This document shows, one piece after another, positions 14,001 to 23,718 of a stretch of DNA of 64,000 nucleotides. The DNA is from Membranipora membranacea. Taxonomy: Eukaryota; Bryozoa; Gymnolaemata; Cheilostomatida; Membraniporidae. Under the pieces are notes generated by a model. The model was given only the letters and a program-made list of their open reading frames with translations, ran no database searches and was not told where the DNA came from. The position numbers and the translations under genes are program-made. Position 1 is the first letter of the stretch, and each line of letters opens with the position of its first letter. Where the stretch lies: assembly GCA_914767715.1 (NCBI GenBank), contig OU612073.1, positions 16,060,001-16,124,000 of the forward strand, written 5' to 3'.

Positions 14001-16319
14001 AGTGACACTAATATATATATATATATATATATATGTGTTTATCCTTTTCACAGGTGGAGGATTCAGGCGTAGACGCCTTACCTGTGTGCTGTAGTAATAC
14101 ACAACCCTACGCAACAGATGAGAGAGTGAGATTCGTCGCAAAGACGTACCTGAAAGTCATAATGAGACTAGCGGGAGAAACAATTTTACCTTATAATCTG
14201 GATGAGATTAAAGGTTTGACATGTCACATATTATTATTCTCAGACCTAAGCAATGTTAGCACACTGCCTATGCGCATTTGTAAGTGGGCAGATAAATGGC
14301 AAGTTTTTGATAATGCTGAAACTGGCTGTGACTGCTCAATCCTGTTCTGAATGAAAATAAAAGTCCTATGGAGGCATCACGTTTTTCACATAATGTTTCC
14401 CGACTGCTAAGCTAAACCAAACTTTAGCCAAGTGCAGTGCTGACCCAGTTCTATCAATGACATTCAGGGCCGTAGTTTTAGAAAAATGGTAGGGGAAGCA
14501 AAAGTTTGAGGCGAGTCCAAAACATCAACAGTAAGTTCCTTCCTTGGCAATTTAAGGTATTTAATAAGCAAATGGAAATCCCAGAGGAGCTGATTATTGC
14601 ATGAAATATTCAATTATAGCAAATTTAGGCCACTCTATTGAGCAGCCTAGGGGAGGCAGAGCGTCCCTGCCTCCCCTAGAACTACGGGCCTGCATATGTA
14701 TGTCTTACCTTCTCCATCATTTTGCAGTCTGGATGGATCATGCTTTGTGTTCCTATTGGCAGTGTGGAGAAGGTTTTTCATTTCAACATCCCATTACTGA
14801 ATATTATCCTGTCCACTGATGCCGTTGTGATTTTTATTCATTTAATCCTGGTAATTGCTCTGGTTTTACACATTCCAACATGACTCATTTGTATATAAGA
14901 TCCATCTCCCATTAGAAAAATTAATTCTCAAAATGCCCCGTAAATATGGAACTGTACCATCTCACTTCTAATATCTTTTTTTAAAACCAATAATCGACGT
15001 TTTGCCTACAGATTTGTATAATGATGGTGTGATGATGATTATACGTAACGATGGTAAAGCTGATCCTAAACTGGTACAAGATCTCACCAAAACAAAAATG
15101 ATGGTGAACTTTTTGCTGCCAGAGCTAAACAATAAGTTACTTTATGTGAATCACTCAGCTATAGAGTAAGTGGTCTCATCATGAAGGGTCATTATAAAGT
15201 ATGTAACTGCTACCTCCGGTAACCTTGAGTTGCACTGCAGCCAGGGGGTAGAATGTCCCACCCTCCCTGCTGCATCACTGACAATCAGCAATTATCTGAG
15301 TTTGTATTGGCAGTTGTATCCTCATTATAGTAGAGAGGATAATTACAAACGGTCATCCATTTTCATTGCTTTATAACTGTACTTGTTTTTCATCCATGCC
15401 ATGTGAGTGTAGAGTGGATTATAGTTAAATTTAAGATAAAACAAAAATTTTCAGCCCATTGCAGTTCTTTTGAGTCCCTTGCCATGAAGAGAATATGGAG
15501 AGGTAATTTTAACTAGCTAAACTAAAAACACTTTGAGATTTATGGTGATGCGGTGCTGAAGACGGGATTGTACTTCCAGTCTATATTAAAATAGATTAAA
15601 AGCAATTGTTAGTTATTGTATTACTTAATATGTAAATTATGTATTACGTACTATGTATAATGTTTTCTACAGCGATGTAAGTGTAAGAAGAGTGAATGAT
15701 GCGCTGACAGGTATAACAAGGTCCTGTATCCTATCACAAGGTGTTCCTATGCTGGACCCCAGTGATCCCACCAAAGTCATCAGAAACATCAATAACAGGT
15801 GAGTCAAAATACTAGGTATATTGTCTCCCCCTGGAGAAAAAGAACCACAAAAAAGACAACTGAAAAATAAATACCTGACAGATTATCCAAAAGGAGATTT
15901 TTGTGAACGTAATTAGTATACTTGGAATACTCATAAAGAACCTCACGCCAAAGTGATTGCTTTCTGACGGTGCAAGCTGCAAGATATTGTGCTATTGAAA
16001 TGACAAGAAAGGCACCTTTTACAGACCTCGAACACCATTCCTAAGCGTTATTTAAAACGTAGTAAAGAATTTGGACTTGTTAATTGTCAACTTTAATGTT
16101 TACAGAAATCTGTTGGTTGGGTCTGTGTCCACTAACGAGTATGATGTGGTACCTTTCCCTGGACTTCAAGAGCTGTTCTCTGTGGAATCTCCGTCACAGG
16201 AAGTACAAAATGAGATCAACAAACATATTGGTGACATCATATCATCGATGGTCGATGCGATGGACTACAGCAAAAGAGCAATCATGGACTCGGCAACCTT
16301 TCCAACTAATCAGAATTAA
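2060..16319 (+). CDS. Transferrin receptor / glutamate carboxypeptidase II-like type II membrane protein, probable pseudo-peptidase, 19 exons
   Basis: Exons: 2060-2158, 3540-3683, 4174-4335, 5556-5626, 6190-6316, 6754-6900, 7976-8089, 8405-8555, 8843-9009, 9345-9576, 10207-10356, 12161-12248, 12625-12645, 13021-13047, 13494-13581, 14054-14213, 15012-15165, 15673-15798, 16106-16319. Together they make 2442 nt (813 aa plus stop); every GT-AG junction is phase-compatible. The order is that of M28B proteins: a cytoplasmic N-terminus, one membrane segment (about residues 83-104, WLVLVIGVGVLALVFGF onward), a protease-associated (PA) domain in exons 7-9, a peptidase-like domain in exons 10-16 and a helical dimerisation domain to the C-terminus. 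Length fits the family (750-800 aa). The first metal histidine is kept (GTHHDEAGSGHIDP, H442 and D452), but the catalytic EE of human GCPII (E424/E425) aligns to S488-Y489, the D453 ligand to N516, and the H553 region reads LPVCCSNTQ. Like transferrin receptors, it therefore probably binds rather than cleaves. Ligand and substrate are unknown. Start chosen as the only ATG opening exon 1 in phase; the first two exons are the least certain. Confidence 0.87.
2751..2794. repeat. GTCTGAGCCCCC / AGACTTTTGCCCC repeat family
   Basis: A C-rich motif (GTCTGAGCC, C-run, AGACTTTTGCCCC). It recurs in opposite orientation at 4901-4943 and in the same orientation at 61838-61870, where the sequence CTCGCCCGAC follows; this is also present, inverted, at 4903-4912. 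The recurring edges suggest the termini of a dispersed MITE family. The first two copies flank exons 2 and 3 of the receptor-like gene in inverted orientation. Confidence 0.5.
5939..5966. repeat. 28-bp perfect palindrome in intron 4
   Basis: AGAGACTATAGAT is followed directly by its reverse complement around an AT centre, within intron 4 of the receptor-like gene. It is probably a remnant of a fold-back element. A similar short palindrome (CATAGACTTAACA and its complement) sits at about 16361-16386, just past the stop codon of the same gene. Confidence 0.6.
6342..6455. mobile_element. Mutator-like fold-back MITE with 9-bp target duplication
   Basis: A 114-bp element in intron 5 of the receptor-like gene. 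Its ends are inverted repeats starting TAGTCTAAGTGCTCAGAC and ending GTCTGAGCGCTTAGACTA; the arms continue inward for about 50 bp with few mismatches. It is flanked by the direct repeat TCTGACGCC at 6333-6341 and 6456-6464. A 9-bp duplication is the usual size for Mutator-like transposons, and a Mutator-like transposase remnant is present elsewhere in this window, though nothing links that copy to this MITE. Confidence 0.8.
6616..6750. repeat. Degenerate minisatellite ending at the exon 6 acceptor
   Basis: Four to five imperfect copies of a unit of about 22-26 bp containing TATAACCTTGGTTCTGTT, running up to the 3' splice site at 6751-6753. The T-rich unit may supply part of the polypyrimidine tract of this acceptor. 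Confidence 0.65.
6931..7032. mobile_element. Second fold-back MITE in intron 6
   Basis: Inverted arms begin GTTTAAGCGCTCAAACTGTG and end with CACAATTTGAGAGCTTAAAC. The terminal motif resembles that of the element at 6342. Near-matching flanks CATAATCA and CATAAACA could be an aged 8-bp target duplication. A half-element with similar ends appears to lie at about 7130-7210. Confidence 0.6.
10504..11760 (-). mobile_element. Degenerate non-LTR retrotransposon reverse transcriptase
   Basis: The minus strand reads successive reverse-transcriptase blocks in the right order. There is a fingers region (PIHKKGKKCDPSNYRPISSL, about 11575-11520), a region with VPQGSILGPILFNL near 11150, and FVYADDTLIYCTAT near 11065 containing the YADD active site. 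Thumb and connection-like segments follow (SDWYHSHLLRLNIEKTQFCI; ILVRPILEYCSSIY) down to about 10504. In-frame stops and frame changes (one stop just before the YADD block) show that it is dead. The element lies antisense in intron 11 of the receptor-like gene. The motifs fit a CR1/Jockey-type LINE; the exact clade is not determined. Confidence 0.85.
12276..12492. mobile_element. Fold-back MITE with CCAATCAGAGCC arms, intron 12
   Basis: A left arm (GGCTCTGATCCGATTGGCTG, then GGGTGGGAAATA) is matched by a right arm ending TTTCCCACCCACCAGCCAAT then CAGAGCCGATGCATTGGC. The arms are about 70 bp each around a short AT-rich centre. No clear target duplication was found. It lies just after exon 12 of the receptor-like gene. 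Confidence 0.75.
14012..14036. repeat. AT dinucleotide microsatellite before exon 16
   Basis: About twelve TA repeats, ending some 18 bases before the exon 16 acceptor at 14053. Confidence 0.9.
14465..14692. mobile_element. MITE with CAGGSCCGTAGTT terminal inverted repeats
   Basis: The left end CAGGGCCGTAGTTTTAG mirrors the right end CTAGAACTACGGGCCTG. The interior includes a G/C-rich palindrome near 14650-14680 (CCTAGGGGAGGCAG and its complement). CAG-starting termini are common in hAT elements, but no 8-bp duplication is visible at the flanks. It lies in intron 16 of the receptor-like gene. Confidence 0.65.
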
Positions 16320-17871
16320 CGTTTTGTGACAGCATCTTATGCATTTGTCATGGTCAAACATAGACTTAACATATTAAGTCTATGTGGTCAAACATGATTT
16401 CTCATTGATATATTTTGGTCTCATCTCTTTTTATGAACCAATTCTGTTTCCGCTTGATTGATTGTGTTTTCGCTTGATTGAACAGGTTTCAAATTGATCG
16501 TTTCCTTGATTCTGTTACTGATTGTGTTGTGGGCTGAGGCCTGATCTTATATGTTATGTTTATCACTTAATTACTTACTTTACTTTATGATGTATCCGCT
16601 AATTTCCTCTGTTGCAGCCACCGCCAGTATCTATCATTTAATCAGGCATCCGACTTTATGCCTGCTGTACCTATCTAAACTCAATATTGTATTTTTGTAA
16701 AAATTCTAATCAATATATCATATATGTATGGATAATAACTGACTAGGGTGTTTTACCAAATTTGGAACAGCAATATTTTAAGCTAACAGGAAGCTATGTA
16801 GGTATTGATGGGTCTGTGTTGCTGTGTTGTTGTGTAGTGATGAAAATTGAATGACTTAAAGATCATCGGACTGTAGAGCTGTTTGTAACAAGTAAATATT
16901 CCTTTCTGCACTAAATAGTGACAATCTCCCATTTTAGTGCCACAAGCTATATTCGATCCATCACATGAACTAAAGTTAGTTCATTAATCCAATGAACTCC
17001 CTCAGTTTATTGATTAATCCAACCAATAGTAGTGATAAACTGTAAAGGAAATTGTTATTTCCATTCTCAAAAGCAGAGCTGGGCTAAAAATGGAAGCAAT
17101 TTGGTAGGCGCAGTTCTGATCAAGTTTTTAAATTGAAATAAATCTTGTCTTTGAATCCTTATAAATAATTTATTGCTAATAGAATGAGCCCAGAGATACC
17201 CAGCCGGCACAACTGTATCTAAACTATGTTGAAAAGATGTTTACCTTAGAGGCTGAACTACGTCTGCCTAATGTGGCAATCTGTCACGCTATTATATGTT
17301 GGAATGGTGCATTTTGGTAGATATTGTTACGATATATAAACTGCCTCTGCTACACATCTAACTAGAGGCTTGTATATATAGTAACCATGCGTTTTCTACA
17401 CAGCAAATTTATACACAATATATCATACCTCAGTATATATTTCATTTTAATTACAATTTATTAGATTTAATATCAATTAGCATTTAGGAGGGTGTTTTAC
17501 TCGTAGTGATTCAGTCCACTGTGGATGTTGAGTAGTAGGCCCATTAGACCATTGGACTTCCACTAGTGTCGAGTAAGTCATTGAGTCATTCACTCTTGGA
17601 ACTTATTAGGAATACAATCTCGTTCAACTTTATTCGCAAAGAACATTAAGTGGTGCTTAATGCAGGTAATTTTAACCCTGGCTATTTATTAACCAATTTC
17701 AAAATACTGACATGTATTAATGTTTCAAAGTTTTTGAATAATGGTTTATTTAAATAATTATATTGCACTGTTGTGTTGTCACAAGGGCTTACCAAACGTT
17801 AGCAGCTTACCAGGGGAGATAAATGCAAGTAATGTATACAAATTCAACAGCTACGCAGTCATGAACGCAAC

Positions 17872-18367
17872 GTTCCCATGCAGTTTAGAGACTAGATTTG
17901 ATTTTAAGAAAATGGAATACAACAGTGCAAAATAGAATTGCACACAATTTGGAGCCACACAGAGTGTTAGCAAACAAATCGCAAAGCATTTTTTTCCCAT
18001 ATGATGCCAGTATTCTTGCAAATTACTCTCTAGTAAAGTAGCTGTAGTTACTGCGCAGTTACCATATTGGAAAAAACTGTGTTGCTTTGTATGCACCATT
18101 TATGCCTCTACGTGGTCATAAAGGCATCATTCCCATGCGGTCTAGAGACTAGATTTGATTTAAAGAAAATGGAATAAAACAGTGCAAAATAGAATTGCAC
18201 ACAATTTGGAGCCACACATCGTGTTAGCAAACAAAGGGCAAAGCATTTTATCACATATGATGCCAGTATTCTTGCAAATTACTCTCGAGTAAAGTAGCTG
18301 TAGTTACTGCGCAGTTACCATACTGGAAAAACTGTGTTGCTTTGTATGCACCATTTATGCATCTACA
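17872..18367. repeat. Tandem duplication of a ~240-bp segment
   Basis: The segment at about 17872-18116 is repeated at about 18131-18367. Both begin at TTCCCATGC, continue through GGAGCCACAC and TTACTGCGCAGTTACCAT, and end at GCACCATTTATGC. The copies differ by scattered substitutions and small indels. No coding potential is evident. Confidence 0.85.
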
Positions 18368-18600
18368 AGATATTGAATGTTAAACGTGTACCATGCAACA
18401 CAGAAACAATCCAATTGCGACATTGGAAACATGTTGCCGCATACAATGTGCCCGCTGGGTATCATTATTTCTTCCAGTCACATAATAATAAACCTTCCTT
18501 TTGGACCTGGTTATTTTAAACTGTAGAATAATTTTGTTTCTCTTTGTTAATCTGATTGACAACTAGGGCTCCAGATAAATTAAGAGCGGTCAATGATACT

Positions 18601-18640
18601 GCCGGTTTATTTGGTTGCTTTAGCAACCAAATAAACCGGC
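18601..18640. repeat. 40-bp hairpin, diverged member of a fold-back family
   Basis: A perfect 19-bp stem (GCCGGTTTATTTGGTTGCT and its complement) surrounds two central T residues. The stem core GGTTTATTTGGTTGCT and the downstream CAAAGATCCTGTCAACT are shared with the complete fold-back elements at 55746-55877 and 63056-63176, so this is probably a diverged or partial relative. Confidence 0.75.
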
Positions 18641-18865
18641 GCTGTGTTCAAAGATCCTGTCAACTAATCAGCTAATGATGTTATAAATAACCATTTTTTA
18701 CTTTTACGTTTATCTTTTTACTTTTATCTTTTTACTTTTATCTTTTATCCTTTTTACTTTTATCTTTTACTCCTTGATATAACCATTGATATATAACTGA
18801 TATATAACTGATATATAACATCATTAGCATTGATGGCCTGAGACAGAGGAGATACCACTGACAAG

Positions 18866-21800
18866 ATGGAGAGCTTGACTGAAGATAGAGATTTAATAAT
18901 CATTGTAAGTACAGTTCATGTCTCATTAATGCTTTTTATTAACAGAGTAATCTCTCTGTAGACATCTTTTTATATAATAGTTTTGTGTCTGCCGTCTGGT
19001 GTCAATCTTCCACATTCCTGTGTCAGATCTAACTTCCCATCGCTACTAGCAGAATTACTAAACTAGCAGAATTACTTGATCGCTTCTCGGCCTATTGGCT
19101 AAGATCAAAGTGTCACTGCCAATGGCCGATTAGTGCCAGTTCAGTTTTGGCAGCTTGCTGCGCACATATGATTAGGAGGTCCTCTATGGCCTCACCTCTA
19201 GGCTGCATTCTAGTTTTCTAGAATGTATCACATTCTCAGTATGAGGATTAGGGCAGCTTGCGTCCCTCTTTAGGGGCAGCCCAATCTTCTGTTTCTTAGC
19301 AAACAGCAGAATTACTTGACTAGATAGTTGAGAAATGAGGCAGTTATCTTTTGACTGAGTAGACATGCGAATCAGGTACAGTATGGTACAAGTCAAACTC
19401 TTACAGGAATGGAACAAAAGTCCCCAGCTGCAACTTCTCCCTTCACTCATCTCTTTCAACTTTCTCTGTCATAAATATGATATCAGAAAAAAACAGAGCA
19501 GATTGCTGGAGCAAGAACTGTGTAGCCTGAAAGCCCGAGAGAAAAAGAAAAGTGTCGATTTATTTAATTATATGCAAAAAGAGGCCAATTTTCCGTCCGA
19601 CGTTACACCTTTGACCAGGAAAAAATACAATTATAAGTCCTCTGTATTAATATTTGGGGCGACCGTAAATTTATCACTATGTTGAATACGTGACAATCAA
19701 ATCCACTACAACTGTAGAATTTATGGAACAGACTTGTCTGCAAACCTAAGAAACAGTAATCATGTTAAGTATTCAAGTGATTACTCCTGTGGCCCAGGAA
19801 GCCGGATAAAACTAAACTTATCTGCTGTGAATTTAATTTAAAAAGGCCTGAATTGAATTAAACATTTCAGTGAATTTAATCAAACTTCTCTGCATCAAAG
19901 TTTTCTGTTCTGCATCAAACTTTTCTGTTCTGCATCAAGCTTTTCTACTCTGCATCAAACTTTTCTACTCTGAATCAAACTTTTCCGATCCATTGATATC
20001 AACCACCCTATATTATATATTGCTGTATGTAGGTCCTCAGTCTACCAATAGTTCATAGTCAATAGGCTTTCATTTCAATCCATCATCGATGATTTGCAAT
20101 AGAACTGCATGGCAGGCTTTATCAAGGCCACAGTCACACAGCATGGATAATACGTTTCTCCCAAACATTTCGAACAGCTACCCTATAGGAGTTTAGTTTT
20201 CGCGGCATTTAGGATTCGCTTTTCGGTTGTTGCCTAGGTTGCGAAATTTAGTGTAACTTATATTAAACTCACTCACCATAGTTTCATAAACAATGTAAAA
20301 TTACACAGGAATACGCCTTCCCTAATCATGCAAGCTAGCGTGGTGTGGTGGTCTAAGTGTCTGCCTAGCAATCAAATGGAGATTTATGCCCTGGGTTCGT
20401 ATCCCAGCTAAGCCATTTTTTTAAAATTTTCACTAGTAAGCCTACTAGCGAAATTTAGTACTAGTGAAATTTAGTACCAGGTCCAGATTGCGAAATTAAA
20501 CTCTAGCTAGATTAAACTCCTATAGGGTATATCAGAAATCTCTATTTAAACTGGTTTATACAGGGAGACCCTCCGTTTGCTTTTCTAGACATTATTATTT
20601 CTTCATGTATGTTGGATTCTAAACCCGTCCAGCCCATAAATGTGAAAAGTGAATCATCATAGAAATTGTTGATTGCCTCAACAGACAGGAAGTATCATTC
20701 TCTTCGGACCCATCCTTTCACAAACTTCGTTAGGCTATACGCTGAAGCTAAGCTATTATCATGTATGAGTCTGAGTATGTATGAGTCAGATTGCTAACAA
20801 AAATGTATAACATTCTGCTGATGCAAAGCAATAAAACCTCATAGAAAACAAAGAGCTGGCATCTGACCAGATTCAATTCTATTTCATGACACCTGCTCTT
20901 ACTAAAATAATTACCCTAGTAGAGGCTGGCCCTTGCAAAAACCTCCGCACCACTTGGAATACTATTATTACATCTGTATGTATTACCTAGATAAAAACTC
21001 CCAGTAAATTTCCCTAATGTATTGGGATGTTTTCTTGAACTGCAATTTTAGCCTGTCCATATTATCAAAGTAGTATTATCTCCTGTGTGGTTATGCAGCA
21101 ACCCGCTGGTGTGAATTGTCATGTTTGTATCAGTATCAATTAAAAGTTTGACAAATTGTTTAAAATTGTGGTATTAGGTCAGACTGTGCTTACAGAATGA
21201 ATTAGGTTTTCGGGTGAGGATTGTGGCCAGCAAAACAATAAGCCCATTTATTTGTAGTGACCCCACTTAGATTGCTGCAGAGTTCATATTGTCAAGCTAG
21301 CAGAAAACAATGTCCATACATTAATTGCTTCATTTTTTTAAATGTTATATTGGTTACTATATAAATTTCATGGAAATCGATTATTGGTAATGAGTGGAAG
21401 AATAAATTTTATGACTTTATCATTCCCTTTTTGTATAGTATAAGAAAGATCTGAGGCCAGTCAGTCTAGGGCTGGTGATAAGCTGTTGCCCTTAGTATAG
21501 TAAAGGTCGCTATTAAATTTTGTTCCCAAAAACTAGGCTTGTTTGCTGACTAACAAGAATGATAAGAGTAGTGGTTAGGCCCACAAATGAAATTGAAGTT
21601 TCATTGTGACTGTATACGACAAAAGGTCCCACTTGTAAGGATTTTCCATTTGCTGTTTGGGAATTCAACAAATATTTATAAATGTATTGATTTCTTATAC
21701 CTGTGTATTATTGAAATTCCATGCTAAAAAACTTGTAGTTTATAAAGCTGTGGATAACAGCCTGTATGGTACCAAATCTTAAATAATAGACCTGCATGTA

Positions 21801-23718
21801 TGGTAAAAAATATTTGTACTGGGAACGCCCAAAAATAGCTGGTTACCCATCTTTCATCTTCCTTCTAACAAAATGTGCACCAAAATATTCTGTGAGGCAA
21901 ATTTGTAGATTGAGGACCTGCATACAGTAATACATAGTATATAGGGTGGTTGATATCAGTGGAGCGGAAAAGTTTGATTCAGAGTAGAACAGTTTGATGC
22001 AGCAGAACAAAAAGTTTGATGCAGAGTATAAAAGTTTGATGCAGAACAGAAAAGTTTGATGCAGAATAGAAAAGTTTAATTCAGAGTAGAAAAGTTTGAT
22101 TAAGAGGAGTAAAGTTTGATGCAGAACTTGAAAGTTTGATGCAGAAAAGTTTAATGCAGAAAAGTTTGATTAAATTCACTGAAATGTTTAATTCAATTCA
22201 GGCCTTTTTTAAATTGAATTCACAGCAGATAAGTTTAATTTTATCCGGCTTTCTGGGCCACGGTAGATTACCACCCTGCTAAATAAGGCTAACAAAACTG
22301 CGTTGTTTTCTAGTTCCAGTTTAGTGCAAGCTACTAGTGTACTAACAAAATGCTTTAACCAGATGTCTTACTTAAAAATAATCTTCATTTTTCTACTGCA
22401 GACCATACAACCAAATGAGGCACATAAACTGAATGACTGTTTCTTGAAATACATGGTGGGAGGGGAGATATACTCTACAGTAGGGTTCGACATTGATAAT
22501 GACAGGGAGGAGCTTTTGAAGATGTTCCACCAGAAGATGTTTAGAACAGACAGCCCACAGCTAGCACTGTGGGATTGTAAAAATAAGCGAGTAAGTTCAG
22601 TCTCTTACAAAAGTCCTCAGATTACTAATGCAGAATTTGTAGCATTTAAGCATGTCAAAAAGATTCGCATTTGATTAAATATATATTGGAATTCCCCATG
22701 GAAATGAGGCTGGTGGACTCGGCATACTTGTGCTTTATCTGTTCTATATTAGTTATTTATAAACATCATTCTCCAGGTGGGAGGTATGATTTTGACGGCA
22801 ATCATTAACAGAAATAATGTAAGTCAAGGAAGGCGTGACATCAGTATGCTCGATTTACCTAAACTGGCTAAAGAGCGATTCGGCGAGATAGAAAAGTTTA
22901 TGACAGATATTATGGAGAAGTTCGCAGACCCAGATTGTTATGGGTTAGTTTTCATAAGGTAGACTGAGAATCACAATTGACCAATGACGGCTCTTTGGCA
23001 ACAGCCTACCCAACCATATGATTGATGCAGTATAGATATGCAATTGTTGTTCAGTTTTAACTGCATTTTCTAAGCCAACGGGCATGACCTTGTGTCAGGA
23101 ACTTCAATAAGCTGCACACGCTACCATGTTGTGTCCAGTAAAGATTGCCTCATTCTAAAGAAACGCGGAAAATATATGAGATAGATTTCATTTAATGAAG
23201 GGTTCGTAATTATGCAGAGGTAGGTAGGTTAAAAAAATTTGAACTCGACGATTTGATGATAATGCAACATTGACCAGCTGGACTGGAAAAATAGCCAGTA
23301 AATTTATTGTTGTATACAAATAACATTAGTTAAGCTGAATGTTGTGGGATTCTTCTTTATGCTTTCTGATACACTTTTGTTTTTTAGGACTGACAAACTT
23401 GTGGCGCTATATGCACTTTACATAGACGAAGACTACAGGAAGAAGGGATTATCTTCGAAAATGATGGAGGCCGCAACAGCAGCCTGTCATGAGAATCTGA
23501 GTATCAATGTATTTTTAGGCGTCTCCTACAGCCCATACTCTATAAGAGCTGCAAAGAAGATTGGCTTTACAGAGCTATTTGTTAAGAAGTTCAAAGGTAA
23601 CCTTGCTGCCTATGAGCTAATGTCAGAGGAAAATAAACTTACACATGACAGGGCCACGGTTTTAGTTAAAGTGCTTAAGAAAGCTCAAAACAGGTACAAA
23701 TTAAAATGCAGATTATAG
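18866..23718 (+). CDS. GNAT-family N-acetyltransferase, 4 exons, 241 aa
   Basis: Exons: 18866-18904, 22402-22590, 22777-22943, 23388-23718, with GT-AG junctions in matching phases and a TAG stop. The C-terminal exon carries the acetyl-CoA-binding core of GNAT enzymes: a hydrophobic strand (LVALYALYIDEDY), the pyrophosphate loop RKKGLS (residues 149-154, matching the family's R/Q-x-x-G-x-G/A) and helix SKMMEAATAACHE. Then comes the second conserved segment SPYSIRAAKKIGFTELF, typical of motif B. Length and layout recall invertebrate arylalkylamine-type acetyltransferases, but the acceptor substrate cannot be told from sequence. The first exon is short (MESLTEDRDLIII); it was chosen because it opens with ATG, ends in a strong GTAAGT donor and joins in phase, but it lies 3.5 kb upstream and is less certain. 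Intron 1 carries a large transposon-like element. The gene probably acts in the cytosol; no signal peptide is seen. Confidence 0.82.
19079..19113 (+). ncRNA. U2 snRNA 5'-end-like fragment (probable pseudogene)
   Basis: Thirty-five bases (ATCGCTTCTCGGCC..., then TTGGCTAAGATCAAAGTGT) match the highly conserved 5' end of metazoan U2 small nuclear RNA, with one or two changes in the first loop. Similarity stops just before the GTAGTA branch-point-recognition segment, so this cannot be a functional U2. It lies in intron 1 of the acetyltransferase gene and is best read as a truncated or chimeric retrocopy. Confidence 0.7.
20181..20527. mobile_element. 347-bp MITE with CCCTATAGGAGTTTA ends and TA target site
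   Basis: Perfect 15-bp inverted ends (CCCTATAGGAGTTTA and its complement) are bounded by TA at 20179-20180 and 20528-20529, consistent with TA-targeting transposons such as Tc1/mariner or PIF types. Repeats of GCGAAATTTAGT and related sequence lie near both ends. The middle holds a tRNA-like segment. It is nested in the 2.5-kb element. Confidence 0.8.
20334..20414 (+). other. tRNA-like segment with Pol III-type boxes inside a MITE
   Basis: The sequence TGGTGTGGTGGTCTAAGTG resembles an A box. GGGTTCGTATCCC forms a T-arm with a perfect 5-bp stem (CTGGG/CCCAG) and a 7-base loop and fits the B box. A run of seven T residues follows at about 20415, as for a Pol III terminator. The 5' and 3' acceptor strands do not pair well, so this is a tRNA-derived (SINE-like) sequence rather than a working tRNA gene. 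Confidence 0.6.

Larger units (their letters stand above)
16320..18865. other. Intergenic region between the receptor-like and acetyltransferase genes
   Basis: The 3' UTR of the receptor-like gene must lie at the start of this stretch; the polyadenylation site is not resolved. No further coding exon was recognised. Sequence near 16680-16800 is related to 63185-63300, marking a dispersed repeat. The tandem duplication and hairpin listed separately occupy the later part. Confidence 0.5.
19789..22261. mobile_element. ~2.5-kb element with ~260-bp terminal inverted repeats
   Basis: The left end (GTGGCCCAGGAAGCCGGATA onward to about 20050) is the reverse complement of the right end (about 21905-22261, finishing TATCCGGCTTTCTGGGCCAC). 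Within each arm lies a minisatellite of short units around TTTGATGCAGA (as CTGCATCAAACTTTTCT on the left arm); the right arm has more units. The innermost shared motif is GATATCAACCACCCTATAT. No transposase frame was found inside, so it appears non-autonomous. It sits wholly within intron 1 of the acetyltransferase gene and holds the MITE at 20181-20527. Target duplication is unclear. Confidence 0.8.

Noticed and set aside
20334-20414. A functional tRNA gene
   Set aside because: The acceptor stem does not pair and the anticodon arm is not clear; only the T-arm and promoter-like boxes are good.
21955-22195. CRISPR-like regular repeats (TTTGATGCAGA units)
   Set aside because: Units are short and degenerate with no unique spacers of constant length, they lie in an animal intron, and they mirror an array at the other end of a transposon-like element.
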